DNA from: Tolypothrix campylonemoides VB511288
GTDB lineage: Bacteria > Cyanobacteriota > Cyanobacteriia > Cyanobacteriales > Nostocaceae
Direction: 5' to 3'
Length of the DNA: 64,000 nt
Assembly (NCBI GenBank): GCA_000828075.3
Contig: JXCB02000053.1
Span: 114,647-178,646, forward strand
This document shows positions 44,708-53,319 of this stretch, piece after piece (the stretch's first letter is position 1; every line of letters starts with the position of its first letter). The notes under the pieces are model-generated. The model saw only the letters and a program-made list of their open reading frames with translations. It did no database searches and had not been told where the DNA came from. Made by a program: the position numbers and the translations under genes.

Positions 44708-44791
44708 TTGTTAACTTTTGATAGTGATTTTCTCGTCTATCGTAAGAACAAAAATCAAATAATTCCTGTAATTATGCCTCAGGATAAATAG
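44708..44791 (+). pseudogene. C-terminal remnant of a PIN toxin
   Basis: 27 codons before a TAG read LLTFDSDFLVYRKNKNQIIPVI then MPQDK. The TFDSDF...YR...IIP pattern is the last conserved part of PIN-domain toxins of the DUF2281 pair. The rest of the gene is missing, so the antitoxin now lacks its partner. Confidence 0.7.
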
Positions 44792-45054
44792 CGATAACGT
44801 CTATTTTTAGCGCCCCAATTCATTCAGCAACCGCTTGCGTTTATTAATTACTTTTTGCAAGTATTGATAGGAATGCCCGGTTTAAAAGTGCCAACTGCAT
44901 CGCCATTTATTGAGTTAGCAGCTGTTGTGGACTGCTGTTGTAGAGGTGATTCTTCGGCTTGTATTGCTACCTGCGACTGTTGCCTAACCCCACCTTCTAG
45001 CAGATACCATGAGACAGCTGTTGAACACAAGCGTGCTCGTGGCAAAATATAATC
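44792..45054. other. Intergenic region without a recognised gene
   Basis: A 65-codon ORF exists on each strand but neither shows family motifs or a ribosome site, so neither is called. Confidence 0.4.
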
Positions 45055-46407
45055 ATGCCGATTGAATCCAACTCCAACTCATCCCTGTCTCATAAACAAG
45101 AACCTGTTCTTGAAGACAACTTACAACCAGATGACTTCGAGGATGTAGGTGAAAATTGCTTCATACCAGATGGGCTTGCCACTCAACAAGCCCTTTCTGC
45201 AATTTCATCGCTGCAATCTCCGCGCAACACAGCTGCCCTCCAACAAGCGCGTTCCACCTTCCAAGGGTTCACTAGACCTGTAACAGTCAAACCCAGGGCA
45301 TTGTTGCTGATCTTAGTAGCGATCGCCATCACTTTCATAGGAATAGCCATCAATAACTGGCTCATTGGTATCTTGGGAACGTTGGGAACTTTGGTCTTGT
45401 CACTAGCAGTGCTGTTACCAACTATAGTCACTGTGGTACAAGAGTGGTTTTCAGCTCAAGAACGAGCGCTGTTTGTTGCGTTTTTAGGAGTCGTAGCAGG
45501 TGTCATTGGTGGAATTAAGTTCAGCGGTTTAGGCGATCGCATTCTAGCTTTTGGACGCCGAATAAACTGGGACGCTGCTGGGACACTCGCCGAATGGTTT
45601 GGCGCTTTAGGGCAAATTCTCATTGCCATTATTGCCGTTTATGTTGCTTGGCGACAGTACATCATTTCTAAAGACTTGACGATTCAGCAAAACCTCCTCA
45701 CCGTTCAGCAAAACATTATTACCCAGCAGCAGACGATAGATTCCTATTTCCAAGGTATCTCTGACTTAGTATTAGATGAACAAGGATTGTTAGAAGATTG
45801 GCCCCAAGAACGGATGATTGCGGAAGGGCGCACAGCAGCAATTCTTAGTAGTGTAGATGGTAGTGGGAAAGCGAAAGTTCTCCGCTTTCTCTCGCGTTCC
45901 AAATTGCTGACACCCTTGAAGCGCGATCGCCATCTTGGGCGTGCTATTCTCGACGGTAATGGCGGTTATTCAGAAGATCGAGACGCTGGTTTGCGTGTCA
46001 TCGATTTAGGAGTGATGCTTGCGGGAGCAGATCTTGCTAGTACTGATTTGCGTTGGACTGATTTGTCGGAAGCCAATCTTGTCCGCGCTAACCTTACTAA
46101 CTGTGACTTGGTAAAAGCCAATCTCTCCCGGACTATTTTATATGAAGCAAAACTCAACGGTGCTGATTTGAACGGAACTCGCCTGTTCTATGGTTCCGCT
46201 GAAACCGCCTCGCCCCGCAGCCGTAGTGCACCGCCAAACTACGAGACTGGCGAACACACAGGGGCTGTTCTCGAAGACGCTGATTTCACCAATGCCCAAC
46301 GAATGTCTGAATCTGCGCGGTACTATTGCTGCGCTTGGGGAGGCGAAAAAACCAGAAGTACCATTCCCGGTGGTTGCGAAGGCATTCCTAATAAGTTGGG
46401 CAGGTAA
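45055..46407 (+). CDS. Membrane protein with pentapeptide repeats
   Basis: The 450-residue product has an N-terminal cytosolic region, four hydrophobic segments between about residues 80 and 205 (LLLILVAIAITFIGIAI; LGTLVLSLAVLLPTIVTV; VAFLGVVAGVIGGI; LGQILIAIIAVYVAW) and a C-terminal pentapeptide-repeat region (LAGADLASTDLRWTDLSEAN, through ANLSRTILYEAKL). The middle (about 215-290) is helical and charged. This architecture is common in cyanobacteria, with no assigned function. The C-terminal 25 residues include two Cys. Confidence 0.88.
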   Translation: MPIESNSNSSLSHKQEPVLEDNLQPDDFEDVGENCFIPDGLATQQALSAISSLQSPRNTAALQQARSTFQGFTRPVTVKPRALLLILVAIAITFIGIAINNWLIGILGTLGTLVLSLAVLLPTIVTVVQEWFSAQERALFVAFLGVVAGVIGGIKFSGLGDRILAFGRRINWDAAGTLAEWFGALGQILIAIIAVYVAWRQYIISKDLTIQQNLLTVQQNIITQQQTIDSYFQGISDLVLDEQGLLEDWPQERMIAEGRTAAILSSVDGSGKAKVLRFLSRSKLLTPLKRDRHLGRAILDGNGGYSEDRDAGLRVIDLGVMLAGADLASTDLRWTDLSEANLVRANLTNCDLVKANLSRTILYEAKLNGADLNGTRLFYGSAETASPRSRSAPPNYETGEHTGAVLEDADFTNAQRMSESARYYCCAWGGEKTRSTIPGGCEGIPNKLGR

Positions 46408-46462
46408 TACCAATTCAAAATTCAAAATTCAAAATTAACAATGAAACCACAGATGGACACAG

Positions 46463-46472
46463 ATAAATTATC
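46463..46472. other. Target duplication ATAAATTATC, left copy
   Basis: It precedes element copy B and recurs at 46619-46628 after it. Confidence 0.75.
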
Positions 46473-46618
46473 CTGACTTTTCACGCTATGTGGAAAAATC
46501 CACGAAAAACCTAACCCCCTAGCCCCCTTCCCTACTAGGGAAGGGGGAAAAATCAAAGCCTCTCTCCTACTAGGAGAGAGGTTTGGAGAGAGGTTTACCA
46601 CATGCCGTGAAAAGTAAG
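46473..46618. mobile_element. MITE-like element, copy B, nested in another repeat
   Basis: 146 bases, opposite in orientation to copy A at 19436-19584. Inverted ends CTGACTTTTCACGCTATGTGG and CCACATGCCGTGAAAAGTAAG (each seen in pieces) agree in 18 or so positions. The host sequence is itself a dispersed repeat: ACAGATGGACACAGATAAA on the left and ATCTGCGTTTATCCGCGTGC on the right join when the element is removed. Confidence 0.88.
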
Positions 46619-46691
46619 ATAAATTATCTGCGTTTATCCGCGTGCATCTGCGGTTCCAAATACCCTCAAACCAGATTTTTGCAACAGGGTG

Positions 46692-47540
46692 TCAAACTTG
46701 TGCCTTTGACGTTGGAGGCATTACAACTTTCTTCGCTAATCCCAGAGTCTGCAAAACTTTAATTGCCCACCAAGTCATATCTATTTCCCACCAATCGTAC
46801 CCGGCTTTTGCGACATTTGGATGAGCATGGTGATTGTTATGCCAACCTTCACCATAAGTTAGAATTGCCGCCCACCAAAGATTACGAGAGTTGTCCTTCA
46901 ACTGGAAACTACGATAACCGCGCAAATGAGCCGCTGAGTTAATGAACCAAGTACTATGCCACAGAACTACTGCCCGCAGAAAGACTCCGTAGATCACAAA
47001 ACTCCATCCACCCAAAGCATACAATAAGACACCAACAGGAATTTGGAGTAGCAAAAAGTAGCGATTCAGCCAACAATAAAATGGGTCACGGTATAATTCC
47101 GAGGCAAATTTTTTGTAATGTTGTTCCTCAAAAAACTCTGGACGCGGGTAAAAAATCCAAAGCATATGGCTCCACCAAAAACCACGCTGGGAAGAGTAGG
47201 GGTCTTTGTCTGGATCCTCTGTATGCGCATGATGTAGCCGATGTCCCGCTACCCAAAAGATTGGTCCTCCTTGCATGGCAAGCGCACCCAAGATGGCGAT
47301 CGCATACTCCAACCACTTCGGCACCTGTAAACTTCGGTGAGTCAAAAGCCGATGATATCCTAAACAAATACCAATGCTGCCAAACAACCAGTGCAGGAAT
47401 ATCATCACTCCCAAAGCAGACCAAGAAAAACACCAGGGAGCGAGGATTGCCAAGGCATGAAATGTACCGAAAAATGCCACGTTGATCCAGCTCAGAGTAA
47501 GCGGCTGCTTACCAACAGCCGCAGCTGAGTTGATAGTCAT
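46692..47540 (-). CDS. desC: Acyl-lipid delta-9 desaturase
   Basis: The 282-residue product from the ATG at 47540 has the three His boxes of membrane desaturases: YHRLLTHRS (HX4H), GHRLHHAHTED (HX2HH) and EGWHNNHHAHP (HX2HH), with hydrophobic segments between. It introduces the first double bond in acyl chains of membrane lipids. An upstream ATG (47618) would add 26 residues not seen in the family. It is divergent from the TetR-type gene, with operator-like palindromes between them, so it may be the regulated target. Confidence 0.92.
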   Translation of the reverse strand: MTINSAAAVGKQPLTLSWINVAFFGTFHALAILAPWCFSWSALGVMIFLHWLFGSIGICLGYHRLLTHRSLQVPKWLEYAIAILGALAMQGGPIFWVAGHRLHHAHTEDPDKDPYSSQRGFWWSHMLWIFYPRPEFFEEQHYKKFASELYRDPFYCWLNRYFLLLQIPVGVLLYALGGWSFVIYGVFLRAVVLWHSTWFINSAAHLRGYRSFQLKDNSRNLWWAAILTYGEGWHNNHHAHPNVAKAGYDWWEIDMTWWAIKVLQTLGLAKKVVMPPTSKAQV

Positions 47541-47649
47541 AAATCTTTCCTTTGACGTGAATGCCGTAAATAAACTAGTGCAGAAGACTGTACTCGTTAC
47601 CCCATCCTCTGCAAACACACGCGTTGACAGCTAAAGTAGGAGGAGAGGA

Positions 47650-47666
47650 TGCAAGTGCAACTTACA
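47650..47666. promoter_or_regulatory. Imperfect operator-like palindrome
   Basis: TGCAAGTGCAACTTACA is a 17-base near-palindrome (two mismatches) with the same left arm as the perfect one at 47697-47713. It lies between desC and the TetR-type gene. Confidence 0.55.
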
Positions 47667-47696
47667 TCTGTTACTTTAGCAAGGATACTCTTTAAA

Positions 47697-47713
47697 TGCA
47701 AGTGCCACTTGCA
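47697..47713. promoter_or_regulatory. Perfect operator-like palindrome
   Basis: TGCAAGTG-C-CACTTGCA is a perfect 17-base palindrome, 10 bases before the ATG at 47724. Its place, length and second copy 47 bases away fit operators for a dimeric TetR-type regulator controlling itself and desC. Confidence 0.65.
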
Positions 47714-47723
47714 GATTTTACTT

Positions 47724-48944
47724 ATGTCTGGAGAAATAATTTCAACGCGACAGCGACTGATTAATGCAGCAATGGAGTTATTCGCGGCGCAAGGAATTAC
47801 CGAGACGACAACCAAAGCTGTCGCAGAATTAGCAAAAGTGAATGAAGTGACGTTATTCCGTCATTTTGGCAACAAGCAGGGATTGGTTCTAGCGGTGATT
47901 TCCGAATCACCAGTGTTTAAAGAACTGGGTCAATCTCTAAAAACCCAAGCCAGTCAAACGAACAGTGTTTACCAAGCTCTCAAAGATTATTGCGAAGAGC
48001 GCTTAACGGCTTTAGAACAAGTTCCTGAATTAGTACGCTCTGTAGTCGGTGAGTCAGGAAAATATCCAATAGAGAATCGTCAAGCACTAGGAAGAAGCTT
48101 AGCACAAGCCAACAACTATGTAGCTGAATATTTAGCAACAATGATGGAGCGTGAGCAATTATACACTCAATTGCCGCCTCAAAAGCTAGCCAGTTTACTT
48201 AATAGTATGTTGGTAGGATATGCTGTGATTGAATTTACCAGCGAATTTCATGAACTTTGGCATGACAGAGATGAGTTTTTGGAAAATTTGGTAGCGCTGT
48301 TTTTAAAAGTAGCCACAAACTCTTCAAGTCAAATCAATAATGAATCTATTCCAACCCAGAAGGTGATAGATTTACCAGCAAATTTAGTTCACTCTATTTT
48401 GCAAAGAGCCAAAAAATCAGGACTGCGAGATTATGCCCTAATGTATGTTTTGTTTGGAGCAGGTTTATCTTCAGAAGAAATTGCGAACTTAGAGCGTTCT
48501 CACCAAATTAACGACGCCAAGCAGCACTTATTGCAAATCACCCAAGGCTCTATTCGACAAGTTCCTGTGAATCAGTGGATCATGGGTAAACGATATGGCT
48601 CTTATACTCACAATCCCTTAACTCAGTGGTTAAAAAGTCGTAAAGATAACCACTCTGCATTATTTCTCAATGACGATGGAATGCCAATTTCCGAGGTAGA
48701 AATACAACAGCGCTGGCAAATATTAACTGAGGGATTATTAACACCAGAAGGGCAAAAGCCAGCCATTGAGCAAGCTCAACAAACATGGTGTGTAGAAATG
48801 TTGATGAAGGGAATGAATTTAGAAGATATAAGTATAATCACAGGTTGGAATATCACAAAATTGCAGCCGTATGCTCGTAAAGCCAGAGAAAAAGCAGCTT
48901 TAGAGCAAGCAATTCGCCTCGATCATAAAGCTCAATACCAATGA
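47724..48944 (+). CDS. TetR regulator fused to a tyrosine-recombinase-like domain
   Basis: The 406-residue product from the ATG at 47724 (MSGEIISTRQRLINAAMELF) starts with a TetR DNA-binding domain: TTTKAVAELAKVNEVTLFRHFGNKQGL, seen in pieces, is a typical helix-turn-helix. A TetR-type ligand domain follows to about residue 200. The last 170 residues resemble a phage-integrase catalytic fold: GLRDYALMYVLFGAGLSSEE matches the XerC/D motif around the first Arg, and WCVEMLMKGMNLEDISIITG matches the HxLRH-to-LGH region, but the catalytic Arg and His are replaced. So it is probably a non-catalytic DNA- or protein-binding module. A start at 47649 would cross both palindromes and is unlikely. Confidence 0.8.
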   Translation: MSGEIISTRQRLINAAMELFAAQGITETTTKAVAELAKVNEVTLFRHFGNKQGLVLAVISESPVFKELGQSLKTQASQTNSVYQALKDYCEERLTALEQVPELVRSVVGESGKYPIENRQALGRSLAQANNYVAEYLATMMEREQLYTQLPPQKLASLLNSMLVGYAVIEFTSEFHELWHDRDEFLENLVALFLKVATNSSSQINNESIPTQKVIDLPANLVHSILQRAKKSGLRDYALMYVLFGAGLSSEEIANLERSHQINDAKQHLLQITQGSIRQVPVNQWIMGKRYGSYTHNPLTQWLKSRKDNHSALFLNDDGMPISEVEIQQRWQILTEGLLTPEGQKPAIEQAQQTWCVEMLMKGMNLEDISIITGWNITKLQPYARKAREKAALEQAIRLDHKAQYQ

Positions 48945-48983
48945 ATACGTCACTTACTACGTCACTTACTGTCTTCTACTCTC

Positions 48984-49412
48984 TTATGGCAGCCAATCTT
49001 CGTCTAATAGTAACTCTACAGGATATGGACACTCTTTTGGAAATACTGAAATCTGTATATTAGTTTGCTTAGCTGCTTGGCGACGTGCGCGTTGGTAACT
49101 CTCTTCAAGTTGCTCTGTGAGATAGTTTTTAAGACTAGGACTATCTTCAATGGTTAATTCAATTTGAGTGCGTGCATCAGTTATGGAGTCTAGCTAGCTA
49201 TCGGAGCGACGCTGAGGTTGATATTGCCACTTGAGTAAATGTAGTAAAAGGCGAGTTAGTTGACTAGCAATTCCGCGCCGCTCACTCTTCCCCAAGTCTT
49301 CGACCTCTTCAATCAGATGCTCTACGTCAATTTCATGCCAGCGACGCTCCCGCAAGAATTGGGCTGTCTGGTCAATCCACGAATTGAAATCTGTCAAATA
49401 CGCTTCATTCAT
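48984..49412 (-). pseudogene. DUF29 gene with one in-frame stop
   Basis: From the ATG at 49412 the frame reads MNEAYLTDFNSWIDQTAQFL and LTRLLLHLLKWQYQPQRRSD, typical DUF29, and meets TAG at 49194-49196. The same frame then runs on for 69 more codons with DUF29-like sequence (ITDARTQIELTIEDSPSLKN; ISVFPKECPYPVELLL) to a TAA at 48984-48986. A Trp codon (TGG) would fit the stop position. The total of 142 codons plus stop is normal for the family. The gene is a recent nonsense pseudogene or is read through. Confidence 0.88.
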
Positions 49413-49541
49413 GACTCGCTCACTACTGCTAATCCAGCATCGCTGATGTCTACAGCATCTCAATAATAACGCTTGACCAAGCTAACAATTTGACCCTGTA
49501 GCTGGGTTAACCATTCCATGCATCTCTTTGATGCAGGACTG

Positions 49542-49955
49542 TCAAGACTGAGATAACAACGCAACAAACTCAGTTGCTTTAACAATCTCAATATCTTGAT
49601 ACTTCCCTAGAGTCAAAAGATGTTTGTCACCTGTGACAATATGAGTTGCATTGCCAACTATGGCGCACTCGACAACCATATCATCATCCGCATCATCTGG
49701 CACTGCCTTTAATGTCGCGGAAATCTCAACGAAACGAGAGCAACTACGTATCTCTTCAACTGCCGCTTGTGCCATCTCCTGAGAAAACTTGAACTTAAGC
49801 ACCAACTTTTGGGCAAACTCATCCAGGATTTCCTGACAAGTTACAGACTCAACTTGTCCAATCTTTGCTAATGCCAAACATCCAAACGGATTGCCGCTTG
49901 TAGACAACAAAGCAGATATCAAAATATTAGTATCAAAAACCGCAACGTATCGCAC
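49542..49955 (-). CDS. PIN-domain toxin (COG1569-type)
   Basis: The 137-residue product begins MRYVAVFDTNILISALLS, the first metal-binding Asp of the PIN fold, with VPDDADDDMVVECAIVG and HIVTGDKHLLTLGKY carrying later acidic residues. It matches the putative toxin family COG1569. Its start meets the end of the upstream small gene at 49955, so they form an operon. Confidence 0.9.
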   Translation of the reverse strand: MRYVAVFDTNILISALLSTSGNPFGCLALAKIGQVESVTCQEILDEFAQKLVLKFKFSQEMAQAAVEEIRSCSRFVEISATLKAVPDDADDDMVVECAIVGNATHIVTGDKHLLTLGKYQDIEIVKATEFVALLSQS

Positions 49956-50194
49956 TAATCCTCATGCACGACTTCATCAACGAAAGCTTCGCGTTCCTCC
50001 TCGGTCATTGTATCCCAGTTGTAGCCTCGTTCTTGGGCAATAAGTCTAACTTTATCGACTCCATAACGCGATAGCGCCTCCCACTGTCCCCACTGTTGGA
50101 GAAGTAGGAATCTAAACACCTCTACTTGCTGTTCGGTAGGTAGCTGTTTAACTAATTCAACGACTTGCTCATTGGTCAGCTTTAATGTAGGCAT
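49955..50194 (-). CDS. Probable antitoxin of the PIN toxin
   Basis: A 79-residue product from the ATG at 50194 (MPTLKLTNEQVVELVKQLPT) with a helical, acidic C-terminus (MTEEEREAFVDEVVHED). I recognise the layout of a cyanobacterial PIN-partner antitoxin, not a named family. The stop overlaps the toxin start by one base. Confidence 0.65.
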   Translation of the reverse strand: MPTLKLTNEQVVELVKQLPTEQQVEVFRFLLLQQWGQWEALSRYGVDKVRLIAQERGYNWDTMTEEEREAFVDEVVHED

Positions 50195-50507
50195 CTTGTA
50201 TCTTTTGAAGTCTTTTGAAGATTCTAGAACCACTTCTCATTTTAGGCAGAACTAGGGCTGTCGATAGAAACTTTTCAGACAACTTCTCCCATAATAAAGA
50301 TAGATACGTATTTACCTTTTTTCGAGGAACTACGACATCAATAATATGAGGGTTTGGTAGCTGAAACTGAATCATGAATTTACCTTACAGTTCAATAAAG
50401 CTGTTGGTTATTTAATTTTCCCGCCGGATCTGTGGCAAAACGACACAGATCCCTGCCATAGTTCTGACGCCATCAACAAAGAAGGCTTTTGATGGTTAAG
50501 TCTCGCC
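50195..50507. other. Intergenic region before the PIN operon
   Basis: A 68-codon minus-strand ORF (50169-50375) overlaps the antitoxin start and has no family motif, so it is not called. A CCGCCGGATCTGTGG stretch with a partial inverted match (CAGATCC) near 50420-50455 may form a weak hairpin. Confidence 0.4.
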
Positions 50508-51269
50508 TTAGGGTAACGTGAGGATTTCAACGCCGTCTTCCGTCACGGCGAGAGTATGCTCAAATTGAGCGGAAAGTTTGCGATCGCGTGTCACCGCAGT
50601 CCAACCATCGCCCAGAACTTCGACTTCCCAGGTGCCTTCGTTAATCATCGGCTCAATAGTAAAAACCATACCAGGTCGCAGACGTTTTCCCTTGCCTCGT
50701 GTCCCGAAATGCGGAATTTCCGGCGCAGTGTGGAAAACGTTGCTGACACCGTGTCCTACAAAGTCTCGCACCACCGAAAAGCCTTGCGCCTCGGCATACT
50801 CTTGAATGGCTGCACCAATATCCCCAACCCGTGCTCCTGGCTTAACCTCAGCAATGCCCCTTCTCAGGCACTCCTGTGTCACCTCAACCAGCTTTTTAGC
50901 TTTTGGGGAAGGCGTACCAACAAAGAATGTCTTGGATGTATCACCGTGGTAGCCATCAACAAGTGGTGTCACATCAATGTTAATGATGTCACCTTCCTTA
51001 AGGATTTGCTTGGCATTCGGAATCCCGTGACAGATGACTTCATTAACACTCGTGCAAATTGACTTAGGAAAGCCCTTGTACCCAAGAGGTGCGCTTTTTG
51101 CACCATGCGCCTGTGTCCACCGTTCAGCTTCATCATTGAGTTCGAGGGTGCTTACCCCTGGCTTGACAAGTGGTTCAAGATGGTGTAAAAGTTCGGCTGC
51201 CAAGCGTCCAGCCTTACGCATCTTGTCTAGTTCTCTGTTAGATAAAATAACAATCGTTTCGCTTTTCAT
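50508..51269 (-). CDS. map: Methionine aminopeptidase, type I
   Basis: Removes the N-terminal Met of new proteins. The 253-residue product has the five metal ligands in context: INIDVTPLVDGYHGDTSKTF (two Asp), GHGVSNVFHTAPEIPHFG (His), FTIEPMIN (Glu) and FEHTLAVTEDG (Glu). Also TSVNEVICHGIPN with the substrate His. Length is normal. It starts 6 bases from the end of the upstream oxidoreductase, so they are probably co-transcribed. Confidence 0.96.
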   Translation of the reverse strand: MKSETIVILSNRELDKMRKAGRLAAELLHHLEPLVKPGVSTLELNDEAERWTQAHGAKSAPLGYKGFPKSICTSVNEVICHGIPNAKQILKEGDIINIDVTPLVDGYHGDTSKTFFVGTPSPKAKKLVEVTQECLRRGIAEVKPGARVGDIGAAIQEYAEAQGFSVVRDFVGHGVSNVFHTAPEIPHFGTRGKGKRLRPGMVFTIEPMINEGTWEVEVLGDGWTAVTRDRKLSAQFEHTLAVTEDGVEILTLP

Positions 51270-51274
51270 GAAAT

Positions 51275-52288
51275 TTAATTTAAAGCATCATCCAATACTA
51301 CCGTTACCCCCGTTTCGGCAGAACGTCGTGCCGCATCCGCCACTTTCAGAGTGTACAAGCTTTCTTCTGGGGTGACGTATATGGGAGTACCATCAATGAG
51401 ATGGTCTAACACTATTGTCGTATCTTTGGCAAACAAACCCCGACGATTACCAACTTCTATCGGCTTTGTTTCTCCTAGCTGTACCAAAATTCCCGTGTTA
51501 CCGTCAAAAAGTAATCCGCCGTTTTCACCATGAACTTCAAACTTACGTTCTGGTTGCCACAAAGTTTCGCCTTTACCGTAGACAACATGGGCTAACAGTC
51601 CGTTATTAAAGGACAGATGAGTATCACAGAAACAACTTTGGTAATACTCTGTTTCTTCTATCTGCCAAAATCGGTTATGACAGTTGACTGATAAAACTTT
51701 ACCAAACAAATCTACAAGACGGTGCAAGCGGGAAAGTGCGCCAATCAAAGGAAAGCCGAAAAGCTCGTGGCAGTAAGTCCACTTCCGGGGCGCAGGATGC
51801 TGGGGATTAATGGTGTTGTAGCGCACAAAAAATACTTGACCAACTTCTGGGAGGTATTGCTTCAAGGCTTGATGTACACCACCCAACAGTTCAAGATGTT
51901 CGACATGGAGCAATTTTTTTTGTGCTTTGGAAAGGGCAACAAGTTCTTCAGCTTCTGCCACATCTACAGAAAGGGGATACTCTACAACAACGTGTTTACC
52001 GTTCTGCAGCGCTTTTCGTGTAATTGCACCATGATCCCGAGTCACAGTACAAATCACCACCAAGTCTATATTGTCTTGCTCTACCAGTTGCTGCCAAGAA
52101 TCTATCACCTTAGCCTGGTAGTCTCTAGCAAAGGCTTCTGTTTTCTCGGGCGTATGACCGGCAACAGCAACGAGATGTGAGCGTTGATCATGCACCAATG
52201 TCTCAGCCCGGAGCTTTGCTGCATACCCAGTACCAACCAAACCCACCCTTACTGGGCATTTTTGCGAAAAAGCAGAGTTATCATACAT
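51275..52288 (-). CDS. bvdR: Gfo/Idh/MocA oxidoreductase, probable biliverdin reductase
   Basis: The product from the ATG at 52288 has 337 residues. VRVGLVGTGYAAKLRAETL is the NAD(P)-binding loop. LLHVEHLELLGGVHQALKQ, WTYCHELFGFPLIGALSRL and FNNGLLAHVVYGKGE match what I recall of Synechocystis BvdR, which reduces biliverdin to bilirubin. A general MocA-type oxidoreductase is the alternative. The ATG at 52339 would add 17 residues without support. Confidence 0.75.
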   Translation of the reverse strand: MYDNSAFSQKCPVRVGLVGTGYAAKLRAETLVHDQRSHLVAVAGHTPEKTEAFARDYQAKVIDSWQQLVEQDNIDLVVICTVTRDHGAITRKALQNGKHVVVEYPLSVDVAEAEELVALSKAQKKLLHVEHLELLGGVHQALKQYLPEVGQVFFVRYNTINPQHPAPRKWTYCHELFGFPLIGALSRLHRLVDLFGKVLSVNCHNRFWQIEETEYYQSCFCDTHLSFNNGLLAHVVYGKGETLWQPERKFEVHGENGGLLFDGNTGILVQLGETKPIEVGNRRGLFAKDTTIVLDHLIDGTPIYVTPEESLYTLKVADAARRSAETGVTVVLDDALN

Positions 52289-52743
52289 TATTGTTGTCAC
52301 CGCTTTGTTTATTGTTGTGTATAACCGTTGAGGAACCAATGGGTATAAGGGCGTAAAGGCATTACGCTCGTATCGAGGTAAGAATATAGGGAAAAATAGA
52401 CTCCTCTGTCTACACTCCTATTCCCACAACAAACAGCTTTAACATCTCAACCAACGTCAGATTGGTTTACTATGTTATTTTTATACATTGATTTTTTTTG
52501 CTTGTTTATAACTTTATTTAACAATCTAACAAGTAGAGGCTTAGTAGTATAAAAAAAACTTATCAGGATTAACTAACTAAATTTCATTACTAATCGAGTT
52601 GGATTTCCGGTTGCATCCTTTTATTTTTCTCGTAGTATCAGAAGTGAAGCAAATTTTAACAAACGGCTGTTCCTATAGGAAGAGCCGCCCTATTTGCTTT
52701 AGCATAACTTATACTATTCGTTTGCAAAAAAGAGGATTACTAA
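52289..52743. other. Divergent intergenic region bvdR/petF
   Basis: No gene is seen. The right half is AT-rich and should hold the strong petF promoter. A CGGCTGTTCCTATAGGAAGAGCCG stretch (in part; about 52663-52688) has inverted symmetry of the arms CGGCT...AGCCG and could be a leader hairpin. Confidence 0.5.
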
Positions 52744-53046
52744 ATGGCGACTTACAAGGTAACTCTGGTTAGCGAAAGCGAAGGGCTAAACCAAACAATT
52801 GACGTTGATGACGATGTTTATATTCTAGACGCTGCTGAAGAAGCTGGTCTTGACCTACCCTACTCTTGCCGTGCTGGTGCTTGCTCTACCTGTGCTGGTA
52901 AACTCAAATCTGGTTCTGCGCCTGACCAGTCTGACCAGTCTTTCTTAGATGATGACCAGATGGAAGCTGGATATATCCTGACTTGTGTGGCTTACCCAAC
53001 TGGAGATTGCACCATCGAAACCCACAAAGAAGAGGAACTTTACTAA
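52744..53046 (+). CDS. petF: Plant-type [2Fe-2S] ferredoxin
   Basis: The 100-residue product is a photosynthetic ferredoxin: [17 protein letters not shown] gives three cluster Cys (CX4CX2C) and ILTCVAYP the fourth. It carries electrons from photosystem I to FNR, nitrite reductase and others. It ends HKEEELY, as in vegetative-cell ferredoxin. An AAGAGGA ribosome site lies 6-12 bases before the ATG. Confidence 0.97.
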   Translation: MATYKVTLVSESEGLNQTIDVDDDVYILDAAEEAGLDLPYSCRAGACSTCAGKLKSGSAPDQSDQSFLDDDQMEAGYILTCVAYPTGDCTIETHKEEELY

Positions 53047-53194
53047 AAGTTAGGCACCTCCAAAATCAACCTCTTGCAATATCCGATGTGGTAGAGACAT
53101 AAAAGTAAAAGAAGCAGTACAGACAACAGAAAACATCCTCTGTTGTGTCTGCTCCAACACCTACTTTGGCATTCAGTCTAGATTTATGTTACCT

Positions 53195-53228
53195 AAGCAG
53201 GAGCACAGGGAATCCCGCGTTCCTGCTT
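53195..53228. terminator. Terminator-like stem after petF
   Basis: An 8-bp stem (AAGCAGGA / TCCTGCTT, 18-base loop) ends in TTTATTAATTTAATTTTAG. A second imperfect stem lies at about 53117-53155 (CAGACAACAGA against TCTGTTGTGTCTG). Either could end petF transcription. Confidence 0.5.
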
Positions 53229-53319
53229 TATTAATTTAATTTTAGCAATCTCCACAAGCATCCCTGTGTTGAGCTGCAAGGGAAGGAAAGCATTTTGAGT
53301 GTGATAGATATAGATTTGC

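Noticed and set aside
44848-45052. 65-codon ORFs on both strands
   Set aside because: No motif or ribosome site; the two ORFs shadow each other.
50169-50375. 68-codon minus-strand ORF before the PIN antitoxin
   Set aside because: It overlaps the antitoxin start and shows no recognisable family.
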